Source: an uncultured Aquimonas sp. (GTDB lineage Bacteria; Pseudomonadota; Gammaproteobacteria; Xanthomonadales; Xanthomonadaceae). From it: 14,485 bases of DNA. Numbering within the stretch: position 1 is the stretch's first letter; each line of letters starts with the position of its first letter. The stretch lies in the NCBI GenBank assembly GCA_946481615.1, contig CAMLOR010000067.1, positions 1-14,485 on the forward strand, read 5' to 3'. The translations under genes and the position numbers were made by a program. Below the pieces are notes generated by a model. The model was not told the DNA's origin, did no database searches, and saw nothing but the letters and a program-made list of their open reading frames with translations. Shown here piece by piece: positions 6,765 to 13,993 of the stretch.

Positions 6765-8749
6765 ACGCCGGACGCGACGCGACGATCGATCGCCACACCT
6801 TCGCCTGGTGCGCGGCCGCGGTGGGTGCCTCGCTGCTGCCGCTGGCGCAGACGCTGCGCCCGGGGATGATCGCCCTGCTCGCCGCGCTCGCGGTGATCGG
6901 CACGCTGGCGGGCCTGCGCGCGCAGCCGCTGTCGCACTTCATCCGCCTGCCGCTGACGCTCGGCGTGGCCGGCGCCGTGATGTGGGCCTACGACTTCAAC
7001 ATCGGCCGCGACACCGGCGCCGCGCTGCTCGTCACCATGCTGGCGCTCAAGCTGCTCGAAACGCGCCGCGTGCGCGACGCGCGCAGCGTGCTCAGTTTCG
7101 CGCTGTTCGCGGTGATGGCCGGCTTCCTGCAGGACCAGTCGCCGCTCACGCTGGTGCTCGCGATCGTCGCGACGCTGCTGGTGCTGGGTGCGCTGGCCCG
7201 CGTGGCCGATGTCGAAAGCCCGGCCGCGCTCGAACCGGTGCGCGTGCCGCGCCGGCTCGCCGCGATCGCGCGGCTGCTGGCGTTCTCGGTGCCGCTGGCC
7301 GTCGTGGCCTTTTTCCTGTTCCCGCGCCTGGGCACGCCGATGTGGGGCCTGCCGGAAAACTCCGCCACGTCGCGTACGGGCCTGAGCGACGAAATGGCGC
7401 CCGGCGACATCGCGCAGCTCTATGTCGACGACTCGCCCGTGCTGCGCGTGCAGTTCGAAGGCAGCCCGCCGCGGCAAGGAGAGTTGTATTGGCGCGGACC
7501 GGTGCTGTCGCTGTTCGACGGCCGGCGCTGGACGCGTTCGACCTTCCTTTCGAACAACCTGCCGGCCGCCGCCCTCGAGCCGCTCGGGCCGCCGGTGCGC
7601 TATCGCATGGAGCAGGAGCCCACCGACCGCCGCTACCTGATCGCGCTCGACGTGCCGGCCACGGTGCCGGAGAACGCGCGCATGGGCCTCGACCGCATGC
7701 TTTCCCGGCGACGCGCGCAGACGCTGCTGACGAGCTACGAAGTCACGTCGTACACGCAATACCGCCTCGAACCCGAACTCATGCAGACCCTGCGGCGCAA
7801 CCTCACCGAACTGCCGCTGAGCTTCAATCCGCGCACGCTGTCGCTGGTGCGGCAATGGGAGAGCGAGGGCGTGCGCGGCGAGGCCCTGATCCGCCGCGCG
7901 CTGGAGTGGTTCAACCGTGAGTTCACCTACACGCTGACGCCCTCGCTGCTCGGCCGCGACAGCATCGACGACTTTCTGTTCAACACCAAGGCGGGCTATT
8001 GCGAGCATTTCTCGTCGGCCTTCGTCGTGATGATGCGTGCCGGCGGCATGCCGGCGCGCGTGGTCACGGGCTATCAGGGCGGGCGGCCGAACGGCGTGGG
8101 CAATTACTGGATGATCCGGCAGTCCGATGCGCACGCCTGGGCCGAGGTCTGGCTCGAAGGGCGCGGCTGGGTGCGCATCGATCCGACCAGCGCGGTGGCC
8201 CCCGAACGCATCGAGCGCGGCACCGAAAGCCTGGCGCCCCAGAACGCCTGGCAACGCTTCACGCAACCCTGGAAGGACGCCGGCGATTTCGTGCGGCGCG
8301 GATGGAACGAGCTGGTGCTGGGTTTCGATGCCGCCCGCCAGCGCGCCCTGCTCGGCCGCGCCGGGATCGACAGCACGAACACGCCGCAGATGGGGCTGGC
8401 GTTGGCGGCGGGCGTCGCGCTCGGCCTGGGCGTCACGCTGTGGCTGCTGCTACGCAGGCCGCGTGACGCGCGCGACCGCCTGGGCCAGGCCTACGCGCGC
8501 TTCCTCGCGCGCCTGGCGCACGCGGGCGTGGACAAGCCGCCGCACGAAGGTCCGCTCGATTTCGCGCAGCGCGCCGCGCAGGCCGTGCCGCAGGCGGCCG
8601 AAAACGTGCTCGCGCTCAGCCATCGTTACCTGCGTCACCGCTATGCTCGCTCCACCCCCGGCACGGGCGAGGAAGACGCGTTGTGCGCCGATCTGCGGCG
8701 CTTCCGCGTCCCACGTACAGGCCGAAAGAATCCACGGAGCGCGCCATGA
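6761..8749 (+). CDS. tgpA: TgpA-type transglutaminase-like membrane protein (DUF3488/DUF4129)
   Basis: The 662-residue protein starts with a GTG overlapping the DUF58 stop (GTGA). Six or so membrane helices fill residues ~15-190. A periplasmic part follows and ends in a transglutaminase-like domain with a complete Cys-His-Asp triad: Cys414 (AGYCEHFSSAF), His459 (SDAHAWAEVWL) and Asp474 (VRIDPT). A last membrane helix (about 544-564) leads into a cytosolic C-terminal domain (DUF4129-like, HRYLRHRYA). This matches P. aeruginosa TgpA, a periplasmic transglutaminase-core protein reported as essential there. Its substrate is unknown; peptidoglycan- or protein-directed amide chemistry is plausible. 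It is translationally coupled at both ends, with DUF58 upstream and Slp downstream. Confidence 0.93.
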   Translation: MNAGRDATIDRHTFAWCAAAVGASLLPLAQTLRPGMIALLAALAVIGTLAGLRAQPLSHFIRLPLTLGVAGAVMWAYDFNIGRDTGAALLVTMLALKLLETRRVRDARSVLSFALFAVMAGFLQDQSPLTLVLAIVATLLVLGALARVADVESPAALEPVRVPRRLAAIARLLAFSVPLAVVAFFLFPRLGTPMWGLPENSATSRTGLSDEMAPGDIAQLYVDDSPVLRVQFEGSPPRQGELYWRGPVLSLFDGRRWTRSTFLSNNLPAAALEPLGPPVRYRMEQEPTDRRYLIALDVPATVPENARMGLDRMLSRRRAQTLLTSYEVTSYTQYRLEPELMQTLRRNLTELPLSFNPRTLSLVRQWESEGVRGEALIRRALEWFNREFTYTLTPSLLGRDSIDDFLFNTKAGYCEHFSSAFVVMMRAGGMPARVVTGYQGGRPNGVGNYWMIRQSDAHAWAEVWLEGRGWVRIDPTSAVAPERIERGTESLAPQNAWQRFTQPWKDAGDFVRRGWNELVLGFDAARQRALLGRAGIDSTNTPQMGLALAAGVALGLGVTLWLLLRRPRDARDRLGQAYARFLARLAHAGVDKPPHEGPLDFAQRAAQAVPQAAENVLALSHRYLRHRYARSTPGTGEEDALCADLRRFRVPRTGRKNPRSAP

Positions 8750-9309
8750 AGATCCTCCCTCCTGCCTTCGCCATCCTCGCCCTCGCCGGTTGCGCGGCGG
8801 CGCCCAAGCCGCTGCAGGGCGAATTCGCGCCGCTGCAGCCGGTCGACGCCAGCGCCGCGCAGCGCCTCGGCGACGCCGTGCGCTGGGGCGGCACCCTGGT
8901 GGCCGTCACGCCCTCGCGCGACGAGACCTGTTTCGAAGTGCTCGGCCGCGACCTCGGCGAAACGGCCCGTCCGCGCCGCGCCGACGACACCAGTTCGGGC
9001 CGCTTCCTGGCCTGCCGCGCGGGCTTCTACGATCCGGCCATCTTCGCGCCGGACCGCGAAGTCACCGTCACCGGGCGCGTCGCCGGCTTCGAGACGCGCC
9101 GCATCGGCGAATACGACTACACCTATCCGCGCGTGGCGGCCGATGTCGTCTATCTGTGGCCGGAACGCCGCGACCCCGACTACTACTATCATGCCGATCC
9201 GTTCTGGCCTTCGTACCGTCCGTTCTGGTGGGGCGGCTACTACGTGCCGGTGCGGCACCACCACGTCGCACCGCGTCCGCCTCGCGAAGGCGGGGAGCGC
9301 GACAAGTAG
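8746..9309 (+). CDS. Slp-family outer membrane lipoprotein
   Basis: This 187-residue protein has a lipoprotein signal peptide with lipobox LAGC (Cys16). The residue after the Cys is Ala, not Asp, so Lol sorting to the outer membrane is expected. The body carries Slp-family blocks: VRWGGTLVAVTPSRDETCFEVL, the GRFLAC and GFYDPAIFAPDREVTVTGRV blocks, and IGEYDYTYPRV with VYLW. The C-terminus is an unusual aromatic and His-rich tail (YYYHADPFWPSYRPFWWGGY and HHH) common in proteobacterial members. E. coli Slp is starvation-induced; a general role is unknown. ATG 8746 is supported by GGAG with 6 nt spacing and overlaps the tgpA stop by 4 bp, making it the last gene of the MoxR operon. It converges on folE2. 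Confidence 0.88.
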   Translation: MKILPPAFAILALAGCAAAPKPLQGEFAPLQPVDASAAQRLGDAVRWGGTLVAVTPSRDETCFEVLGRDLGETARPRRADDTSSGRFLACRAGFYDPAIFAPDREVTVTGRVAGFETRRIGEYDYTYPRVAADVVYLWPERRDPDYYYHADPFWPSYRPFWWGGYYVPVRHHHVAPRPPREGGERDK

Positions 9310-9317
9310 GAAACCGG

Positions 9318-9331
9318 CTCGCCGCGGCGAG
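9318..9331. terminator. Possible bidirectional hairpin between slp and folE2
   Basis: The 40-bp gap between the two convergent stop codons contains a perfect 14-bp palindrome, CTCGCCGCGGCGAG, able to form a 5-bp GC stem with a CGCG loop. There is no T-run on either side, so it is at best a weak terminator. Confidence 0.25.
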
Positions 9332-9349
9332 GCTTGACGCCGTCTGGCC

Positions 9350-10297
9350 TCAGGCCGCGTAGCCCCCCGCCACGCCCTTCACCGCGGTGGCGACGGCGTC
9401 GTGCGGATGCAGGCTTTCGAGGTGCGCCGCGCGGATGCGGTAATCCGCGGCGCCGTCGAAGGCTTCCAGCGCGGCGCGGATGCGGCGCACCGCATCCTCG
9501 CAATACATCGGGTTGTCGCCATTGAGCCGCGCGAACTCCTGCTCGTCCTCGCGCCGCACGGCGGTCTGGACCGGCGTGGCGAGCGCGCGCTCGACGGCGT
9601 CGATCAGCGCGCCGAGCGGCGACTGCGAGACATCGCCGTTCCAGCGCACGGTGACGGTGGCGATCGATCGCTGCGCATGCGGCGTCGCGCCGATGCCGGC
9701 GGGCGTGCCTAGCCAGGCGCGGATTTCATCGTGCGTCGGCGTGCGGCCGGCGAAGGCGCGATCGAAATCCTGCTGCACCAGCTGGCGCGCGAGCGCCGCC
9801 GATCCCGGGCACGTGCTCGAATACTGCACGTCCACCGTCGCCTCGCAGCGGAAGCCGTGCTCGTCGAGTTGCGCCGCCAGCCGCACCGGATAAAGACGCC
9901 AGCCCGTCAGCCCGCTCTTCAACGCCGCGCGGCGCAGCGGCAACTCGAAGGCAAGTTCGACCCGCGCGCGCACCGAAAGCCCGGCATGCGAATCGAGGAA
10001 TTCCTGCAGCATCGCGCGCAGCGCCGGCGGCGAGGGTTCGTGCGTCGCGAGATGCTGATCGAGGCTGCGATACAGCCGCGACATGTGGATGCCGCGGTGA
10101 TGCTCGCCGGCCAGATCGACGAACGCGTTGCCGCGAGCCGGCAGCAGGCGCGGCTTGCCGTCGAGGCCCGCGATCGTCAGCGCCAGCTCGATGCCTTCCA
10201 TTCCCACCCAGGCCAGCGCACCGCGCTCGCGCGGCGCGCTTTCGCTCACCACGTCGGGCAGCGGGTGGAATCGCGGGAACTCGGGAACATCAGCCAT
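9350..10297 (-). CDS. folE2: GTP cyclohydrolase FolE2 (type IB)
   Basis: FolE2 converts GTP to 7,8-dihydroneopterin triphosphate, the first step of folate (and queuosine-type) synthesis. It is unrelated in fold detail to FolE and is active with several metals rather than strictly zinc. The 315-residue protein shows the family blocks RGIHMSRLY, the active-site Cys (Cys163 in SSTCPGSAALARQ), GATPHAQRS, RLNGDNPMYCEDAVRRI and HLESLHPHDAVA. Length and motifs are complete. ATG 10297 is chosen because a GAGG ribosome-binding site (10307-10304) precedes it by 6 nt; the longer frame from 10312 begins inside that site. It lies 48 bp after the synthase-like gene and is probably the last gene of the operon. 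I see no obvious Zur-like operator. Confidence 0.97.
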   Translation of the reverse strand: MADVPEFPRFHPLPDVVSESAPRERGALAWVGMEGIELALTIAGLDGKPRLLPARGNAFVDLAGEHHRGIHMSRLYRSLDQHLATHEPSPPALRAMLQEFLDSHAGLSVRARVELAFELPLRRAALKSGLTGWRLYPVRLAAQLDEHGFRCEATVDVQYSSTCPGSAALARQLVQQDFDRAFAGRTPTHDEIRAWLGTPAGIGATPHAQRSIATVTVRWNGDVSQSPLGALIDAVERALATPVQTAVRREDEQEFARLNGDNPMYCEDAVRRIRAALEAFDGAADYRIRAAHLESLHPHDAVATAVKGVAGGYAA

Positions 10298-10303
10298 GGG
10301 ACA

Positions 10304-10307
10304 CCTC
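10304..10307 (-). promoter_or_regulatory. Ribosome-binding site deciding the folE2 start
   Basis: GAGG on the minus strand lies 6 nt before ATG 10297 and inside the alternative upstream start, excluding the latter. Confidence 0.65.
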
Positions 10308-10345
10308 GCCACAAACCTTGCAGATGAGGACGCTCCTGCGCGGAC

Positions 10346-11194
10346 TCAACCCCGGCGCGCGGCACGCCACAATGCGAACAGCGTGGCGGGACCGGCCGCG
10401 CGCAGCGCCCCGGCACGGCCGCTCGCCAGATGGCGCAGGCGACGGACATCGAGCGCGGCCTGGGCGCGCCGGAAGGCGCTCGCGCCACGCAAGGCTTGCA
10501 CTCGCCCCGCCAGTCCCGCGGCCAGATCCTTCACCACCGCACGGGCCGCCGGCTGCAGGCGCCACTCGGCGAAGTTCTCCGGCATGGCCTGATGACGCGC
10601 GCGCAGGTTCAGCGGCCAGGGGAACTGTGTCGCATCGCGGCCGAGCGAATGCTCCAGACGACGAAGCAGGTGATGGATGGCGGTCGCGTCTGCCGCCGCT
10701 GCGAGCGCATCGCCGGGCTCGCTTGCCGGTCCCTCCTGCGACGGCGTCGCGGACGTGCCTTCGGCGGACGCAGTGCCGAACACGCGGACCTCGATGCGCG
10801 CCGTGATGCGCGCGTAGGGCGCGCCCGGCGCGAGCAAGGCATCGACGTCGGCGCACGACTGCGCGCCGGCGTTCGCGAAGATCGCCGCATTGGCGAGCGC
10901 ATGCCAGTCCGGCGCCGGCACCGCGACGACGGTTTCGTGCGCCGCGAGGGCGCGCGCCAGCGGATGGCGCGCCTGGCCGCCGGCCATCGCCGCCAGCTCC
11001 CCGCCCCACCACGCCAGCTTGGTGCGCGAGATGCCGGCGTCGCTCAGTTCGAAGGCGGCTTCGTCGAGCTGATGCAGCAGCGCGCCCCACAGCGAGAAGC
11101 GCTCGCGCTGCGCAGGCGCCACGAACAGGCGCGCCAGTTCCATGCCGGGCTCGCGCGCCAGCCAGTCGGCGACGTAGGGCTGGGCCTCAGACAT
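10346..11194 (-). CDS. Squalene/phytoene synthase-like protein, probably non-catalytic
   Basis: This 282-residue, mostly helical protein resembles the squalene/phytoene synthase superfamily (also NDUFAF6-like proteins) through residues ~30-115, with LWGALLHQLDEAAFELSD followed by ISRTKLAWWGGEL, and a trailing helical part with FPWPLNLRARH. True synthases have two DxxxD motifs for diphosphate/Mg binding; the first is absent at the expected place (only LDEAAFELSD remains) and I cannot find a second. A Gly/Ala/Ser/Glu-rich linker interrupts the middle (about 139-170). It is therefore probably a relative without prenyltransferase activity, of unknown role. It overlaps the upstream phosphatase gene by 8 bp and precedes folE2 by 48 bp. 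The family call is moderate. Confidence 0.72.
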   Translation of the reverse strand: MSEAQPYVADWLAREPGMELARLFVAPAQRERFSLWGALLHQLDEAAFELSDAGISRTKLAWWGGELAAMAGGQARHPLARALAAHETVVAVPAPDWHALANAAIFANAGAQSCADVDALLAPGAPYARITARIEVRVFGTASAEGTSATPSQEGPASEPGDALAAAADATAIHHLLRRLEHSLGRDATQFPWPLNLRARHQAMPENFAEWRLQPAARAVVKDLAAGLAGRVQALRGASAFRRAQAALDVRRLRHLASGRAGALRAAGPATLFALWRAARRG

Positions 11195-11858
11195 GCGGAT
11201 CCAGCGCGCCGTCGCGCAACAGTTCCCGCGGTGCCTGCAGCAGCAGATCGGCGCCCCACGTTTCGATGCGTTCGCCGGCGTCGCGGTAACCCCAGGCCGC
11301 CGCGATGCTCTTCATCGGCGTGGCGCGCGCGGCCTGCACGTCGCGTTCGTCGTCGCCCACGTAGACCGCGTCGCGCACGTCCACGCCGAGCCGTGCGCAG
11401 GCCTCGCGCAGCGGCAGCGGATCGGGCTTGCGCACCGGCAGCGTGTCGCCGCCGATCAGCACGGCGCAGCGCCGCGAAAGACCGAGCGCGTCCACCAGCG
11501 CCACGGCCAACGCTTCCGGCTTGTTGGTGACGATGCCCCAGCGCGAGCCGGCGGCTTCGATGGCGCCGAGCACATCGTCCATGTCATCGAACAGCCGGCT
11601 GTGACGCGCGATGTCATTGGCGTAAGCGGCCAGGAAACGCGGCACCAGCGGCTCGCGCGCGGCTGCGTCCAGATCCGGGAAAGCCACGGCAAGCATTGCG
11701 CGGCTGCCGCGCGATACCGCCGGGCGCAGCGTGTCGACCGCCAGCTCGTCGCGGCCTTCTTCGCGCAGGATCGCGTTCGCCGCGGCGCACAGATCGGCTG
11801 CGGTATCGAGCAAGGTGCCATCGAGATCGAACAGCACGGCGCGCGCGATGCGCGGCAT
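11187..11858 (-). CDS. mupP: HAD phosphatase, probable N-acetylmuramic acid 6-phosphate phosphatase MupP (Gph-like)
   Basis: This 223-residue HAD hydrolase has the full motif set: the nucleophile DLDGT (Asp11, Asp13), Thr111 in IVTNKP, Lys144 in RKPDP, and VGDDERD (Asp169/Asp170). Such proteins are routinely named phosphoglycolate phosphatase (Gph). Here several blocks (VSRGSRAMLAVAF, HSRLFDDMDDVL, WGIVTNKP, WGADLLL) and the position right after ubiG match Pseudomonas MupP. MupP removes phosphate from MurNAc-6-P in the AmgK/MurU cell-wall recycling route. The function is therefore inferred from similarity recalled from memory and from context; Gph remains possible. The ATG overlaps the ubiG stop by one base, and the 3' end overlaps the next gene by 8 bp. 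Confidence 0.78.
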   Translation of the reverse strand: MPRIARAVLFDLDGTLLDTAADLCAAANAILREEGRDELAVDTLRPAVSRGSRAMLAVAFPDLDAAAREPLVPRFLAAYANDIARHSRLFDDMDDVLGAIEAAGSRWGIVTNKPEALAVALVDALGLSRRCAVLIGGDTLPVRKPDPLPLREACARLGVDVRDAVYVGDDERDVQAARATPMKSIAAAWGYRDAGERIETWGADLLLQAPRELLRDGALDPHV

Positions 11859-12559
11859 CACCCGGGCTTCCGCGCGCAGGCGAGGTAGTTCACCGCGGTG
11901 CCCCGACCGCTCCAGGCCCGGCGCGTGAAGGGCTCGTAGTGCAGGCCGCTCACGTCCTCGAGGTCCAGCCCCGCTTCGCGCAGCCAGGCGCCTAGCTCCG
12001 AGGGCTTGATGAACTGCGAATAGGTGTGCGTGCCGCGCGGCAGCAGCCGCATCACGTACTCCGCGCCGACGATGGCGAGCGCAAAGGCCTGCGGCGTGCG
12101 GTTGAGGGTCGATACGAACAGGCGGCCGCCGGGCTGCAGCAGCGTGGCGCAGGCCGCGATCACGGAGGCCGGATCGGGCACGTGCTCGAGCATCTCCATG
12201 CACGTCACCGCGGCGAACTGCCCGGGCAGCTGCTGCGCCAGGGCTTCGACGCTGGACTCGCGATAGTCGACGGAAAGTTCCGATTCGTGCAGGTGCAGGC
12301 GCGCGACCTGCAGCAGATCCGGCGCCAGATCGATGGCGGTGACCTGCGCGCCTTCGCGCGCCAGCGCTTCGCTCAACAGGCCGCCGCCGCAGCCCACGTC
12401 GAGCACCTTGGCACTCCGAAGGACGACGCGTTCGCCCACGTAAGCCAGGCGCACCGGGTTCAGATCGTGCAGCGGGCGCGATTCGCCGTCCGGATCCCAC
12501 CAGCGATGGGCCAGATCGTTGAATTTCTCGATCTCGGCCGGATCGACGTTCGCGTTCAT
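11858..12559 (-). CDS. ubiG: Ubiquinone biosynthesis O-methyltransferase UbiG
   Basis: UbiG makes both O-methylations in ubiquinone synthesis, using SAM and releasing SAH, at the membrane surface with the Ubi complex. The 233-residue protein has the family N-terminus ([18 protein letters not shown] and [10 protein letters not shown]), SAM motif [10 protein letters not shown] (52-60), the acidic post-I residue in [17 protein letters not shown], and the UbiG-specific [11 protein letters not shown] and [15 protein letters not shown]. Length equals the E. coli enzyme within a few residues. The start ATG 12559 overlaps the upstream deaminase stop by 4 bp (ATGA), and its stop overlaps the MupP-like start by one base. 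Ubiquinone use fits an aerobic gammaproteobacterium. Confidence 0.97.
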   Translation of the reverse strand: MNANVDPAEIEKFNDLAHRWWDPDGESRPLHDLNPVRLAYVGERVVLRSAKVLDVGCGGGLLSEALAREGAQVTAIDLAPDLLQVARLHLHESELSVDYRESSVEALAQQLPGQFAAVTCMEMLEHVPDPASVIAACATLLQPGGRLFVSTLNRTPQAFALAIVGAEYVMRLLPRGTHTYSQFIKPSELGAWLREAGLDLEDVSGLHYEPFTRRAWSGRGTAVNYLACARKPG

Positions 12560-13887
12560 GCGCGCGGCACCGCCGCGATGCGCTTGCGCCATTCGCGCGC
12601 CTTGGCGCGCAGCGCGGCTTCGTCGAAGCCCACCAGTTCGCGATCGCGCAATTTCGGCACGCCGTCGATCCAGGCGTCGCGCACCAGCTGGCGGCCACCC
12701 GCGTACACGAGTTGCGAAATCGCGTTGTAGAAAGGCTGCGCCTCGATGGCGTCGAAATCGACGGTGATGAAATCGGCGCGCTTGCCAGCCTCGAGCGAAC
12801 CGATCTCCCCGCCCAGGCCCATCGCGCGGGCGCCGCCGAGCGTGGCCATGTGCAGGGCCGCCATGGCATCCATGGCGGAGGCATCGACGGCGACCGCCTT
12901 GGCCAGCAGCGCGGCCGTGCGCATCTCGCCGAACATGTCCAGATCGTTGTTGCTGGCGCAGCCGTCGGTGCCGAGCGCCAGGTTCACGCCGGCGCACCGC
13001 AGCGCTTCGGCCGGGCAGAAGCCCGAGGCGAGCTTGAGATTGGATTCCGGACAATGCGCCACCGATACGCCGCGCTCGGCGCACAGCGCGATCTCGCCTT
13101 CGGTGAGCTGCGTCATGTGCACCGCGATCAGCTGGTCGTTCACCAGGCCCAGGCGCTGCAGGCGCGCCAATGGGCGCTGGCCGTGCTCCTTGAGCGATTC
13201 CTCCACTTCCTGCGCGGTTTCGTGCACGTGGCAATGCACCTGCAGGTCGAGCTGGTCGGCCAGCACCTTGATGCGTTCGAAGCTGGCGTCGCTCACCGTG
13301 TAGGGCGCATGCGGCGCGAAGCTCGTGCCGATCAGCGCGTCGCGGCGGTACAGATCGTGGATCTCGAGCGCCTTGTCGAAGTATTCGGCCTGCGATTTCG
13401 CCCAGGCCGAGGGGAATTCGATGATGGGCAGCCCGACGACGGCGCGGAAACCCAGCCGCTTGTAGGTCGCGGCCAGCACGTCGGGGAAGAAGTAGTTCTC
13501 GTTGCAGCAGGTGGTGCCGCCGCGCAGCATCTCGGCCACGGAAAGCTCGGCGCCGTCGGCCACGAACTCGGCGCCCATCACCGCGGCCTCGATCGGCCAC
13601 ACGTGCTCGCGCAGCCAGCGCATCAGCGGCAGATCGTCCGCCACGCCGCGCATCAGCGTCATCGGGTTGTGCGTGTGGGCGTTGACGAGTCCCGGCATCA
13701 GCACGCAGCCGGGGCGCTCGACGCGCTGCTTCGGTGTGTAGCGGCTGCGCGCTTCCTCGCGCGGCAGCAGCGCCAGGATGCGCCCGCCCGCGACGGCGAG
13801 CGCGTGGTCTTCGAGGATGAGACCGCGTGGCTCGACCGGAACGATCCAGCCGGCTTCGACGAGGAGATCGCAGGGTTCTGGCGTCAT
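12556..13887 (-). CDS. mtaD: 5-methylthioadenosine/S-adenosylhomocysteine deaminase (TRZ/ATZ amidohydrolase)
   Basis: The amidohydrolase deaminates MTA (and often SAH) to the inosine forms. It matches P. aeruginosa PA3170, an MTA deaminase that is also encoded beside ubiG. Residues, counted from the upstream ATG 13893 (two more than this model): metal ligands His73 and His75 (NAHTHN), His222 and catalytic Glu225 (HVHETAQE), His259 (AVHMTQ), and Asp310 (ALGTDG); [14 protein letters not shown] and [13 protein letters not shown] are close to the Pseudomonas enzyme. I start at ATG 13887 because AAAGG lies 6 nt before it, while the same site abuts ATG 13893 with no spacing. That gives 443 residues. 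It overlaps ubiG by 4 bp and follows a pair of palindromic repeats. An 8-oxoguanine or other deaminase is possible but less likely. Confidence 0.88.
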   Translation of the reverse strand: MTPEPCDLLVEAGWIVPVEPRGLILEDHALAVAGGRILALLPREEARSRYTPKQRVERPGCVLMPGLVNAHTHNPMTLMRGVADDLPLMRWLREHVWPIEAAVMGAEFVADGAELSVAEMLRGGTTCCNENYFFPDVLAATYKRLGFRAVVGLPIIEFPSAWAKSQAEYFDKALEIHDLYRRDALIGTSFAPHAPYTVSDASFERIKVLADQLDLQVHCHVHETAQEVEESLKEHGQRPLARLQRLGLVNDQLIAVHMTQLTEGEIALCAERGVSVAHCPESNLKLASGFCPAEALRCAGVNLALGTDGCASNNDLDMFGEMRTAALLAKAVAVDASAMDAMAALHMATLGGARAMGLGGEIGSLEAGKRADFITVDFDAIEAQPFYNAISQLVYAGGRQLVRDAWIDGVPKLRDRELVGFDEAALRAKAREWRKRIAAVPRA

Positions 13888-13893
13888 GCTCAT

Positions 13894-13898
13894 CCTTT
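13894..13898 (-). promoter_or_regulatory. Ribosome-binding site deciding the deaminase start
   Basis: AAAGG on the minus strand is directly against ATG 13893 but 6 nt before ATG 13887, favouring the second. It also abuts the end of a palindromic repeat. Confidence 0.55.
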
Positions 13899-13899
13899 C

Positions 13900-13926
13900 G
13901 TCGTCCCCGCGAAGGCGGGGACCCAG
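13900..13926 (-). repeat. Palindromic repeat, left arm of an inverted pair
   Basis: The core GTCCCCGC-gaag-GCGGGGAC forms an 8-bp perfect stem with a 4-nt loop; CAG/CTG and GAC/GTC flank it as in the copies at 4231 and 4276. It is in the opposite orientation to those copies and to its partner at 13952. Confidence 0.85.
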
Positions 13927-13951
13927 CGCCTTTGCGGGCGCCGCGAAGTCA

Positions 13952-13978
13952 CTGGGTTCCCGCCTTCGCGGGAACGAC
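13952..13978 (+). repeat. Palindromic repeat, right arm of an inverted pair
   Basis: The core GTTCCCGC-cttc-GCGGGAAC is the reverse complement of the left arm except at two stem positions, which changed together (C-G to T-A) so the stem remains intact. The arms are separated by 25 bp in the efp-deaminase gap. The pair could form a large foldback that stabilises or terminates transcripts. Confidence 0.85.
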
Positions 13979-13993
13979 GGCCGTGCGCTGCCG

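Noticed and set aside
6362..8266. 634-codon minus-strand open frame opposite tgpA
   Set aside because: Composition is Arg/His/Gln-rich and lacks any motif; the plus strand holds an intact transglutaminase with its triad.
11187..12884. 565-codon minus-strand frame that looks like a phosphatase with a long N-terminal fusion
   Set aside because: Only the part from ATG 11858 is the phosphatase; the upstream half is an out-of-frame reading of ubiG and the deaminase.
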